NCBI GenBank assembly: GCA_033239525.1
Contig: BSYO01000003.1
Location: forward strand, 6,628,001-6,692,000
Source of the DNA: Nepenthes gracilis
Taxonomy: Eukaryota; Streptophyta; Magnoliopsida; Caryophyllales; Nepenthaceae
Length of the DNA stretch: 64,000 nt
Reading direction: 5' to 3'
Part shown: positions 1-10,078 of the stretch, in pieces
Layout: each line of letters starts with the position of its first letter
Numbering within the stretch: the stretch's first letter is position 1
Made by a program: the position numbers and the translations under genes
Notes under the pieces: model-generated
What the model saw: only the letters and a program-made list of their open reading frames with translations
Told to the model about the DNA's origin: nothing
Database searches by the model: none

Positions 1-2570
1 TTAGAGAAAAGAGATAATAGCATATATATTCTTAGATTTCTACTTCTCAAACAAAAGGGCATTCAAGAATCATAGGCTTTTTTCGGTTATTATCTAATCT
101 GGTTGAGAAACTAAAGTATACCAGGGTATGTTTGGGTATAAGAAAGGACTTGGGACAGTATTCTGTTTTGGAAACGTCAAGAGTGAGCTAGGTGTTGAAT
201 TGTGCAATCCAGGTGAACTGATAATGATTTACATGAATATTTTCATTTGAATGACCATGTTTGAAAATTGGTTTTAAAACTTGGAAAATGAGTATTATGC
301 TATGCTACATGTTCATGAGGAGCCTTACGTAATTTCTAATCCTCAATTATCTTCAACAATGATTTCAACTTCAACAATACATTATATGTTTATAGACATG
401 AGCCTGATATATAAGGGTTACACATTCCCGGGACTGGAATTGGTATACATAAAGCTTTTAGGGCATATACTAGATGACTTTACTAAAGAGTAATTTTGCT
501 CATGTATATAACCATGAAACATGACGTGCCACGGTTCTACTATTCCAGTTATTCTTTCATGTCATGATATTTTCATGTTTGGATCAATGTTTATGGTGAA
601 GGATGTTGTAGATAATTATTCTATTGAATGTGTATAGCTTCACCAACGTTCATGGTCATAGTTACTTTTGACTTGTGTTAGAATACTCACATGAAAACAT
701 GTAAAATTATTATCTATCCATTGACTTGCTTCATCAAATATGATTCACATACCATATCCTCCTTGTTTCGAGGCCAAGGACATAAACTATAGAGTATGAA
801 AACTAATATAGGACACGGACATGACACGACATGATGCTAACAAGCTATTTGTTTAAAAATTAAGGACCCAACACATTGGAAATATGTAAACTAAAATTAT
901 GGTTTATATTTTTTTCAATTGATGAACACTACTATTTTATACTAAATTTGAAACAATCTATTAAAATAACAAATAAATAATTAATAAGATATTACTTTAA
1001 AACACTAAAAACAAAATATATTGCATGTTAACAAACAATATTGTATAACATTGTATAATAATATAATACAGTGTAATACTATATTGAAGTATAATATTGT
1101 ATAACAAACATTTAATATTTAATTGTAACAACTTACAATCACGACTATTGTAAGAGTAAATTGTAACAATACTATATACAGTAACAATAGTATGCAAATT
1201 GATCTAGGCTTACACTGTAAGAAAGGAGAACAAATTGGAAAAAATTTGAAGGGAGAACAAGCATCCATGAAAACAAATGTGAAAGTGAAAAGAATGAATT
1301 CAACCTACCAAATAAAATGAAGAAATCAAATTCTAAGGTTCGAAATTCTCAATATTTTTGGATTATCACCTTTATTTGTGATAAAAAAATCAAATCCTTA
1401 CCCCACGAAAGATAAGTTGTTTTGTCTTTTTCGTTTGCTTCCCCTTCATGTTCGATTCCTCTCTCTCGAGTCTTGACTATGTCTTGTGACAATAAGAAAT
1501 CAAATTCGACAGACAAAAATAAAGTCCCTCTCTTGCGAGTCGCAACTATGAGAAATTTGGGAGAGGGGAGTGGCGACTATCAATTCAAATCCTCAATTTG
1601 ACTCAACAGAACAGAAGTGAAAGGGTTTAAGAGACAAAAGGATATGTAAGGGTTTAAGTTTTTGAATTTATAAAAAAGCCCACAAATTTTAAAATTAACC
1701 TAATAGCCCATAATCTTTAAAAAATTATAACTGTGTCAAAAACGTATTTGGACATATTCAGATTGTGTCCAAAACGCATCGAGACGCGTTTGGAGCGTGT
1801 CCAAAATGTGTCGGACTAAAAAAAATAAATTAACACGTGTCAAAACGCGTCCAACACATGTCCCTGCGTGCCTAGGGCATTTCAAACACCAACATTTTAA
1901 GCTTAAGAGAGTATAAGCATGCCTTTTTGAAAGACTTTCAAGTCTTTTTTTAATGTTTTAGAGACACATGTATAGTTAAACCTGTCATATTTAACTACCC
2001 ATTTTTTGAATGCATTTTGGCTCTTACGCATATATATCAAACAGGGTTATAAAGCCTCTTGAATACTCATGTAAAGTATCAAGTTAACACGAGAGGCTTG
2101 CTTTGGCTGGAATGAGACCCAAGTTCATCTTGGTCATTGCTTAGATCATGATCTATCCAGATAGGGGCCATGACAATATAAGTACCATTACACAAATACC
2201 ACATAATAGGAGATCTTGTGGCACAATAACCCGATAATTAGGGATAACTCAATTTTTAAGTAATATTTTAGAAAGAGCAGAAGGCTAAGTGCAAGAAACA
2301 GCTTAGACCCACATCATCTTGAAAATGATTGAAACTACAGTCAAATCTTTCTTCAACAACTGAATTAGATGCGTGGGGCATCCTGCCTGCTATCTACAGC
2401 AGGGAAAGGCCTTGCTGTCAATTCTCTTATATTTAATACCTGTACAAACTACAACTGGACAGTTTCTCAGGATAAAAGAACTCAGTCGTGGGAAGACCAA
2501 GTTAATTCCACATAGGGCAGAGTTACTCAGTCAATTGATAACTTTTGTATAATATGTTGTGGATACATAC
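1..2570. other. Non-coding AT-rich DNA (APC2 intron 2 or flank)
   Basis: I see no convincing coding exon on either strand. If the APC2 gene is intact, this lies in its second intron, because exon 3 was not found. Contents: a very AT-rich stretch at about 1000-1200 with repeated ATTGTATAA-like words; a CT-rich block near 1430-1560; and at about 1740-1870 a run of degenerate CGTGTCCAAAACGCGT-like words that may belong to an old repeat. The short ORF at 281-493 has no recognisable motif and is treated as chance. Confidence 0.5.
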
Positions 2571-2660
2571 ATGGGGTTTATGCCCTTTCAAAATGGACAC
2601 ATTGCTGTATACATCAAAATGCTGCCAAAATCTTGATGCGGCTTTTCTCTCAAAACTAAC
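2571..2660 (-). CDS. APC2: APC2 exon 2 (anaphase-promoting complex subunit 2)
   Basis: This 90-base exon runs from an acceptor AG (complement of 2661-2662) to a strong GTATGT donor just past 2571 and is in phase 0 at both ends. It encodes a 30-residue stretch containing ASRFWQHFDVYSN. That continues exon 1 exactly as plant APC2 does: the family reads SLE, then a short variable stretch, then FWxHFDAYS. Residue identity is judged from memory of the plant family. APC2 is the cullin-like scaffold of the APC/C ubiquitin ligase, which drives cyclin and securin degradation in mitosis. Only its N-terminal part is here, not the cullin domain that holds the RING subunit. No later exon was found to the left, so the gene may have a long second intron or may be truncated. 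Confidence 0.75.
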
Positions 2661-3910
2661 CTGTTTGGAACAATGATTCAGATGCAACAATATCATAAGA
2701 GATCAAAAAGTTGAAATATGACACAATCGAATTATTCACTTTGCAGTTTAATATTCTTTTTCATGCTCTTAATTCATAAGGATACAGGAAAAGGCAAACA
2801 TATAAGGAAACACCATAAATAATCATCCATCTCATTGAAAATGTACACAAACCCCATCAATTAGTGCATAACAAAGCCTTGAGTCTTACCAGATGTGAAA
2901 GACATTCCATAAACCATAAAGAAGAATCAGTTATTTCAAGCAATCTACTCTGTCATTCCTACCACTAAGGCTTAGGTTTTTTTCATTGATGCACGCGGCC
3001 ATCAACGAATAGAATTCTATTAGTAGTTGCTAGATAAGCACCCAAAAATCGACCTACAACAATGTAAACAAAGGCAATCATATTGTTAGTTTAACTACCA
3101 GTAAACCACATAGTCATGGAATAAATTGTCCGTGTTCAACTCTATGGCTTCAAATTTGTAAACAAATAACATCTTAAAGATCCCCTTGTGAAGCAACAAC
3201 ACTAGAATTCCTCACCTCTTAATGCGATTAAAATCGCATGTGTAAATATCAATGGCGCCTAGTAAACTATTAGGCAATTGTCCAATTATAATAAACTCAA
3301 AGGGTACTACCACTAGCAACTTGAATTACAAAGTTAAGTCAATATCCCCTGTCACATAATACAATAAATATTGGTTTCAAATAGGTCAAAATTCGTTAAT
3401 TTGGAAATCAACATATATAGCTTAATAACTCCTGCACAAATGGGAGTACACCTTTTGCCAAAATGACCGGGAAAGCAACCCTTTAAAGAAAACTTCTTCA
3501 AAAAAACTAAAACACATCTTCTAAAAATACAAACATCTAGAATGGCATGGCACTTTGCCTAAATCTCATTCAACGCTTTTAGGGATAGTTTGAGTGTAAA
3601 TCTTTCTACATACAGCTGGACACTCTTACAAATCCAATTAACCAAAGGAAACTTGTGTGTGTTCCGAAAGAGTGATTCGGATGTAGACCTCATGTTGTAC
3701 GTGTGTCTCAACCCTTTCTTCTTATCTATGTTTTCTGTCCTTGTTTTCTATGTAGATATATCAAGGCTCGCAAAAATAACACGTTTGAACAGAACTCCCA
3801 TTAGCAGATTCTCGTGATAGATTTTCTTCAAAATCTATATAATCGTGTGTTCGATTAGTACCTCCTCGACAAAAACAAAAGACAAAGCATGATATGTGGA
3901 TAAAGTGCAC
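2661..3910 (-). other. APC2 intron 1
   Basis: This 1250-base interval lies between the donor GT at 3909-3910 and the acceptor AG at 2661-2662 on the minus strand. Both splice sites are phase 0. The sequence is AT-rich with no open frame that resembles a protein. Nothing transposon-like was recognised inside it. Confidence 0.65.
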
Positions 3911-4141
3911 CTCTAAGGAACGAACGAAGTGGTCTTGAACGAGAGATTCAAGTCCGTGCTTGCATAGAGAGTGTACTTGAGAAACGAAATCCGATCCAAC
4001 AGATATATCGCCTCTACCACTGAGGAGCGCTTCCGTGTTGGCGCAGAACCGATTCCAGCTTTCTAGGATTTCTTCGATTGAATCGTCGCTGATAGAGCCG
4101 AAAATTCCCAAATTGAATTCCGTTACTTGAATCGATTCCAT
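3911..4141 (-). CDS. APC2: APC2 exon 1, N-terminus of anaphase-promoting complex subunit 2
   Basis: The ATG is the complement of 4139-4141 and the exon gives 77 codons before the donor GT at 3909-3910. The product starts MESIQVTEFNLGIF and contains SDDSIEEILESW, FVSQVHSLCKHGLESL and QDHFVRSLE. These match the start of plant APC2, where the corresponding block reads FVSxVxxLCKxGLxSLVxDHFxRSLE. The open frame continues past the donor for about 50 codons, but that part does not resemble APC2 and is intron. APC2 is a nuclear/cytoplasmic core subunit of the APC/C E3 ligase. The start is the first Met, preceded by a GA-rich leader (about 4290-4306) and a promoter with an E2F-type site. The codons are clean, with no stop or frameshift in the exon. 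Confidence 0.8.
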
Positions 4142-4467
4142 TCGCTGAGACGGAAATTCGGATGAAATAGTTCTCGTCAGAATTGTACGTATCGACGGAG
4201 AATGGTTTAGGGAAATAACATAAACCCTAGCTTGGGCAACGGACGAATCTTGTTTCTAAAAGGCGAAATAGCTGTTAAGTGAACGTTGCAGAGAGAGAGA
4301 GAGAGACTTCTTCCCTAATTTTGAGTTTGGCGCCCTTTCTTGGATTGCGAGGCGCCAGAAATACGAGTTCGTCATGATCCATCGCTATTCATATTTCTCT
4401 ATTTTATCGTATAATTAGGATTACAAATATGATAAAAAAATAATATAATATTAATTAATTTAATTAA
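4142..4467 (-). promoter_or_regulatory. APC2 leader and proximal promoter with E2F-type site
   Basis: This is the only host DNA left between the APC2 start codon and the Tat retrotransposon LTR. It holds a GA microsatellite (about 4292-4307) that probably lies in the 5' leader. A TTTGGCGC word on the plus strand at 4326-4333 fits the E2F consensus TTT(C/G)(C/G)CGC, and a second GGCGCC core lies at 4351-4356. E2F sites are common in plant cell-cycle genes, which fits an APC/C subunit. No clear TATA box was seen. Confidence 0.5.
4463..4467. repeat. Candidate target-site duplication ATTAA (left)
   Basis: ATTAA directly precedes the TG start of the left LTR, and ATTAA is found again at 20762-20766 after the right LTR. 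The surroundings are AT-rich, so a chance match cannot be excluded. Confidence 0.4.
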
Positions 4468-5369
4468 TGTTGTGTCCTGGGTTTTTGATTGTCACACGGA
4501 ATTAAAGAACCTTCATATTCTTCGTCGTTTGGAGGATATCATGAGCGGGTTCAATCTCCACCGATGTTAACCTCGAACCTATACAACACAAACTAACAAA
4601 TAAAAGGTTAAAAGTTGACGGGATTTCTCCCTCCGAAAATACTCCGACGTTCAAGTTAGTAACCTCCTACAATGAACAGTTAAGAGCACATGCTTAGAGG
4701 TGGGAGTGTATGAATGTGAGAGTATGAGAGTTGATGAGCGTTTGGTAGAAGGCCTGGCTCCCGAAATGCACCGCGAAAGGTGACTCACTTTAGCAGCCCG
4801 TGAAAGGCTGTGAATGATAGATGTTGGGTGTAAGTTTGAGAGTAGGGACTCAATCAGCGTTTGCCTCAAAGCTCAGGCTTAGATTAAAGATTCAAGATTC
4901 GATCGATCCCTTTTCCCGTGTAAAGAGAGGGAATACATAGGCTTCAGAGAGTGGATCTTTGGGTGTGAGAATTCTTTTTGTAGGAATTCACCAACCATTG
5001 ACCACTGGTGGCAGTCGGTAGTGCTAGTTGTCGCTTTATGGCGTTGAGGAGATCGTCGTACATCACTGGCCATGTCTGGTCTACCTCTTGCATGAGGATT
5101 GACCGGTCAGCTATAAAGAATAGCGTAAGTCGCGGCTAACAGAGTTGACCTTTCTCTTATTGGTTTGTTCCTGCTGCCTCGCATTTGCTGCCTACAGCCG
5201 CATTTGCTGCCTACAGCCGCATTAATGAGTTGCAGGAAGCGCTGATTGGCTGCAAGTTGGACCACCTCGTAGGTTGCCTAGAGTTCTGAGCCGAATAATC
5301 GATTTGGGCTACCGCTTCCTAAATTGGGCCTCGCGAGTCATGGGCTTCACCGTTACTGGACCCAATACT
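4468..5369 (-). repeat. 3' LTR of the Tat element
   Basis: It matches 19855-20761 along its whole length; for example both contain CTCCGAAAA/CCACCGAAAA-type words, then GTTCAAGT/CTCAAGT, then AGTAACCTCC. In element orientation it ends in ...CGACACAACA-like sequence (plus strand TGTTGTGTCC). The TATA-like word seen in the 5' LTR (TATATATT on the minus strand) is changed here to TATGTATT (about 4930-4940). The right end is placed at 5369 by alignment with the other LTR and is uncertain by a few bases. Confidence 0.8.
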
Positions 5370-5384
5370 AGTTCCCCATGCCTG
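5370..5384 (-). promoter_or_regulatory. Polypurine tract next to the 3' LTR
   Basis: On the minus strand the sequence just before the 3' LTR reads CATGGGGAACT. Such a G-rich purine tract next to the LTR is the plus-strand primer site expected of a gypsy element. Confidence 0.55.
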
Positions 5385-5599
5385 GGTTGACTTGTAGTCG
5401 AAACTTGGCATGTCCATGAGGGTCCAACTAGCCGCCACGCGTCCTTTCTTGAGATGCGTTAGACGTTGTCCTCATCTGGGGTCGCGTCTTCCCCAAACGA
5501 TCACGTGGGCTTCTCGAGTGCCGTAGAGATTCAGTGCCCTAAATGGGAGGATTTGCAAGCCAAAATCTGGGCGAGTACTTAAAACTTTCTGTTTAGTGA

Positions 5600-6345
5600 T
5601 TAACGGCTATCGAGCAGGGCACCATGCTGAGGATGGATAGGGCGCCGGCTCCTCTATAAATAGGGGAGTTTGCTAATTGAAGGGACCCATGCCTTATCTG
5701 ATTCTTAGACAAATGATGAGAAGGCCTTGGCTTGCCTCGCTCCTGGTGGGGATCCGTGAAGGAATCGGATGGACTTGCAGGAGATCCAGGACTTCTGCGA
5801 AAGACTGTCCACACGCCCTGATGGTGGGCGCTTCCTCGTGCTAACGAGGGTGTCTTGGCCACTATACCGTCGTTACATGCCTCCCTCATGGCCATCATAA
5901 CCTCCAATGCGCGGGAGGATCATAACGGAGCTATCATGAGGCTCTTTGTCTTCGGAATAGAGCGTCGTTGGTGGCCTCGACCGCACCTAGCGCATCATAT
6001 GTGCCTTCTGGAGAGGAGGTAGGAGGTGGAGTCTCTATAGGGGGAGTGCATAATAGTCGCGCCCTTACTGGGACTGCTGTTAAGGGTGCTAGTTCTACTG
6101 CTACGGTTATCTCAAGATGAACCTTCAGGGTCTGGCCAACACCGGCGGCTCTGATGCTTGGGCGAATTAGAGTTCTTGCGGCGGCCAAATTGATTTGATA
6201 TAGATCACTTTCTCTGGTGAGGCTCCAAGCATGCGAGGCTGCCATTCCAGACTTTATACTCCGTGCTGTATCTTTCTCTTTTTGTACTTTTGCTATCATA
6301 AGCTCTATACTTTGTAAAGAAAACTTTAATCAATAAAAGCCGTAG
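5600..6345 (+). pseudogene. Antisense accessory cassette I of the Tat element (truncated)
   Basis: On the plus strand, opposite to gag-pol, a TATA box (TATAAATAG, 5655-5663) is followed by an ATG-bearing segment (from about 5715) and, after about 650 bases, by an AATCAATAAAAG polyadenylation-like word (about 6329-6340). The layout repeats that of the two cassettes to the right. The frame is broken, and I could not find the conserved N-terminal or coiled-coil parts. It is therefore called a decayed relative mainly by position and layout. Minus-strand ORFs here (5593-5907, 5934-6299) are probably chance readings. Confidence 0.4.
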
Positions 6346-6766
6346 CCTTTGCCTTTATTTTCATGCATGCGTCTTCTTTCATTTATTACCTTTCAAGTGG
6401 CACTTCGGGGGTAATTTGCTCCCTTCGCTGTGGCACGCGCCAACCCGCGCATTCGAATATTCCCAGCTACTCGTGGACTGTTTGGCCGGTGTCATCCCTC
6501 TAGTCCCAATCCTGACTATTGACGGGAGGACACAGCAGGAAAAGATTGCTGACCTCCATTGCCCTAGAAGATCAAACGGCGCTGGCAAACGTCACATCAA
6601 TCGGATTATCTAACGCATTAATTGCATGGGAGATCGTGGGGCGTCGCATCGCAATGACTTACTTTGAAAAGGCACGATACTTTAGGGACCTACCACGTGG
6701 GAGGAGCCTGTTGGCTCTCTCTCGAAACGCTTCTTCCTCGGGGCAACGTCATTTCACTAGGAGATT
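6346..6766. other. Spacer between antisense cassettes I and II
   Basis: Roughly 420 bases with moderate GC content and short overlapping ORFs on both strands that share no family motif. By position it corresponds to the stretch before cassette III (about 7630-7900) and probably holds upstream regulatory sequence of cassette II. Confidence 0.4.
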
Positions 6767-7622
6767 TCTGGTTACTTAAATGCTTGAAATCCCTCCAAAG
6801 ACTTTGCTTCCCTTGGCGACTTTGAGAGTGTGAAACGTGCGCTACCCTTACTCTTTCTCGATACTGATGGAAAGATCATCATCCTCGTCAGAATCTGAGC
6901 CATCCTTTGGTGAGTCCGCGGGGGACACACATGTCCTAGGGGTCTGCAATGATGCTGCACAGGCTGCAGCGACAGAAGGCTGTCGCTTAAAGGCCTCTGT
7001 CGTGGGGCCGATGAGATTTCTGAGAATGCCACCGGCTTCAAGATGGACGGGGCTTCCACCTCCTCCCAATGTCGATGGCTCAGGAGGGTGGATCCCACGC
7101 TCCACCAAGTCGCTAGAGCTGTCAAAGACTTCGAGGCTAGGGTCCAGGTTGGGGTTGGAGAGATTGAGCAGATGAGGGCTCGCGCTGCACACTTTGAGAG
7201 GATGTGAGCAAAGTTGGAAGCAAGGGTGTTGAGGCTCATCGGCGCCAACATGCAGGCTCAGAACCGCATTTTAGCTCTTCAAGAGGAGTTCAAGCGATTT
7301 CGGGCACACTCCAGTGAGGAACACGCACGGTTGGAGGCTGAGTTGAGGTCGAGGTTCAGGTCGGAGGAGGTGGCCCCTGCACTGGAAGGGAGATTCCAGG
7401 ATAGTATCCATCTCAGCCGGAGGCTAGGAAGGCTGGAGGAGCCAAACTTCTGCATGGACATCCTGAACTCTCGAAACTCAAGCGTTTAGACTCGCACGGA
7501 CCTGACAGAGTATACAACTCCAGATCCTCAAGGGCCTAGTGAGGGCAGCTAGTTGCAACCCGCAGCCATTGGCTACCTCATACTGTAAAAAAGAGTTTAT
7601 TAGTACATTGCATAATAAAATT
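6767..7622 (+). pseudogene. Antisense accessory cassette II (internally deleted)
   Basis: A promoter-like TTACTTAAATGCTTG (from 6771) resembles the sequence before cassette III (TTGCTTATTTAAGCAG). An ATG at 6868 opens with a serine-rich MERSSSSSESEPSF. A second open stretch (7214-7489) encodes a coiled-coil-like region: ALQEEFKRFRAHSSEEHARL, then EVAPALEGRFQDSIHLSRRL. That block matches the C-terminal part of cassette III (MALVLER.F.DGIRLYRKI). The central domain seen in cassette III is missing. An AATAAAATTTTTT word near 7615 is a possible polyadenylation signal. I infer a copy of the accessory ORF reduced to its two ends. Confidence 0.5.
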
Positions 7623-7899
7623 TTTTTACTTATCCATGCGAATTTTTAATTATTGTTCTTCATGCTGGAATGATTAATTTGCTCTTCTGGAAGCGTGTCC
7701 TGGACACCTTGCCGCCACTTGTCCTGGTGGTTAGAATCTACATTTAATGCTGGCGTGACAACCGGGATTTGGGAAGCGGATGATGCAATTGTGATATGCG
7801 ATCTAGCACGAGCCATGATTGGCTGCCGTTTGGAACTCGTGGCATTTCTGTTGAACAGGCACGTGTCCTGGCTATCAAGTGCAACGCATATTGAGTTTC

Positions 7900-10078
7900 T
7901 TGCGCAATGGTACCCTGTTGCTTATTTAAGCAGTGCTTTTCACGGATTCCATTTTTCACGCTTCCTTACCTTAAGAGTTTTCATTATTTCCTTGAGAGAA
8001 AAACATGGTGAAGAGGAGTTCTCCTTCTCCTTCCCGCGCCTCTTGAACAGTTCGCCATGAGGTTGGCAACACGATGTCTATCCTGACCGCTAGTGCCATC
8101 GCCGCCCTAATAGTAGATTACGGGATTCCCAAGGACATGGCCTACTGCGCTCCTGGCTTAGGCGGTAGGGCTAACGCCCATTCAAAGGGTTTCATCACCA
8201 TCTACGAGCACCATTTGAAGGGATGACTCCGCTACCCCATGCCATGCACTCTCTACGCGCTTGTCAAGGTATTGGATGTTCCTGTCGCAAGGCTTCATCC
8301 CAACGCCGTTCATTATTTGGTTTCCTTGTGTGTCTTCGCCTACCTTCATTCTGGTGTGTTCAATGGGAATGCGGCAAAGGTAATCTTCCGCTTCACTGAG
8401 TTAGAGGATTATATCTTGATGTCTCATCGATATGGCTTCCACTTCCAAGGGACCAACCCAAACTTGCTTCATTTCTTCTTCCTTCAGGAACCTTCGGATT
8501 TGGAGCTCTCTCACAAGTAGGGTCTAATCTTGGGGTTCTTTTGTGGAGATGTGACTACCGAGGAGACCAGCAAGACGTCGAAGGTGGTCGCTGCCATTAG
8601 CTCTGTAATGGAGATGTTCTCCACCCAGTGCTACTATCTGACTTCCCATGCTTTTGCCGCCACTAAGTGGGGTCCTAAGTCTGGATAGGATGTCGCTGGT
8701 CCTGAGAAGAAGAAATCTAGGGCCGTCGTGATCCATGAGCCATTAGGGAAAAATGCTGAGGGGAGCTGCTCTTTGTTGGAGACGTCCTAAGATGAAGAGG
8801 ATAAGGCCCCACTGAAGACGTTGAGGGAGGCCAGAGGCACTTTCACCAAGAGGTTACAGAGACTGGCTGCTGAACTAGCCGCGCAAGCCACGAATCCTAT
8901 TCCAGGGCGAGCGTCGGACATTGAGTCACAGGAGGGAGCGGCCAAGCATCTGCCGATTCCTACCATGGCGCTGGTTGAGTACGGCGTTCCTATGGTGGAA
9001 CTTCTCTCTGGGGGAGAATCCCCTGTGGGTCCTTTCGTCAACTTGGAGTTGCAGGAGGCAACTGTCAAAGGCATGACGGTCATGGAGATTGATGCGGCAG
9101 TTCCTGAGGAGGCTGAGGGGATTGGCATTTTGGAGCCCGTGCCAGGTTCGTCAGGGACTCCAGAGCCTGTTGGATTGCCTGCTAGGCCGCTTTCGGATGC
9201 GCATATCCTGAAGAATGCTGTCGTCGATGACAAAGAAGTTGAAGCTGGACGGGTTGCCAGTTCGCCTAGTGCCATTTGATTCCGGAGACTATCGTAGCTG
9301 GGATGGCTCAGGAGTCGGAGCCCCCAAGTTCTCTATCACCCGTGGCTCCAGATCTTCCCAGCTCTGCGAGTCATGGCTGAACGCACAAAGCCCCCAAGCT
9401 TGCTTGCATCGGGAGACGGAGCTTGTCGTCCAAATGCATCCCTTACTTAGGTATGATCGTTCTGAATGGAGTGTTCCTCCGCTGGCTAGAACTTTGCGGA
9501 TTTCTGATCATCCGTTTTCCCTTGCTGGTCTCTGGGGAAGTCAACTTCATCGACGCGGTGGTTGCTTAATTGCGCGGATACTTTCATCACATTATGGAAG
9601 AATCTGAGTAGGAGAGGGCCCAGTGTACGAGAGTTGAGATCGCTACACTCAGAGAAGAAAATGGGCAGTTGAGGGAGGAGAATAGGCAGTTGAAAGAGAT
9701 GAATGGACAGTTGAAGGAGGAGAATGGACAGTTGGCGCAGGAAGACAAGCGTCTAAGGCGGAGGTTGAGCAGCTGGAGAGATTGGCCACCACTTTGGAGA
9801 ACAATATCTCCCGTCTTTCCGTAAACGTGAGGTGGCGGCTCACTTCGGAGGATATGGCCCTCGTACTAGAGCGCAAGTTCTAGGATGGCATTCGCCTGTA
9901 TCGCAAGATTGCCTCCCTCATGCTTCCAGGTGTCTCGGAGAGCGTCTTTCATCCGGGGAACACTGGGGTCTTTGACAGCTCTTACCTGAGGAACTTTTTT
10001 GAGGAGGCGGGCCCATCAGACTCCATAGGGACACCTTTGCTTTTGTATAGCTCCATTTCCCTTTTTGCTGTTTAACGA
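7900..10078 (+). pseudogene. Antisense accessory ORF III, putative gypsy-type transposon protein (Transposase_28-like)
   Basis: This is the fullest antisense ORF. After CTTATTTAAG (about 7921) an ATG at 8005 opens a frame that runs to 9280 with five in-frame stops (8044, 8224, 8518, 8686, 8788). It then continues after a frameshift near 9270. The early part contains IYEHHLKG, LRYPMP and VARLHPNAVHYLVSL, the pattern of the plant putative gypsy-type transposon domain (Pfam Transposase_28) known from antisense extra ORFs of Tat retrotransposons. The C-terminal part has a regular coiled coil of LREENGQL/LKEENGQL heptads (about 9640-9745) and then the block shared with cassette II. The function of this protein family is not known. 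Several stops fit TGG to TAG or CGA to TGA changes. Confidence 0.65.

Noticed and set aside
997..1197. 66-codon minus-strand ORF in an AT-rich region
   Set aside because: The peptide is almost all Ile/Tyr/Leu/Thr from ATTGTATAA-like repeats. No start context, splice signal or motif supports a gene.
1740..1870. Repeated CGTGTCC/ACGCGT words that suggested a short array such as a CRISPR
   Set aside because: Spacing is irregular, the words are degenerate and the setting is a plant nuclear genome. It is more likely a decayed repeat.
5593..6299. Two minus-strand ORFs of 104 and 121 codons in the Tat element
   Set aside because: They match no gag or pol domain and lie opposite the antisense cassette, so I treat them as chance readings.
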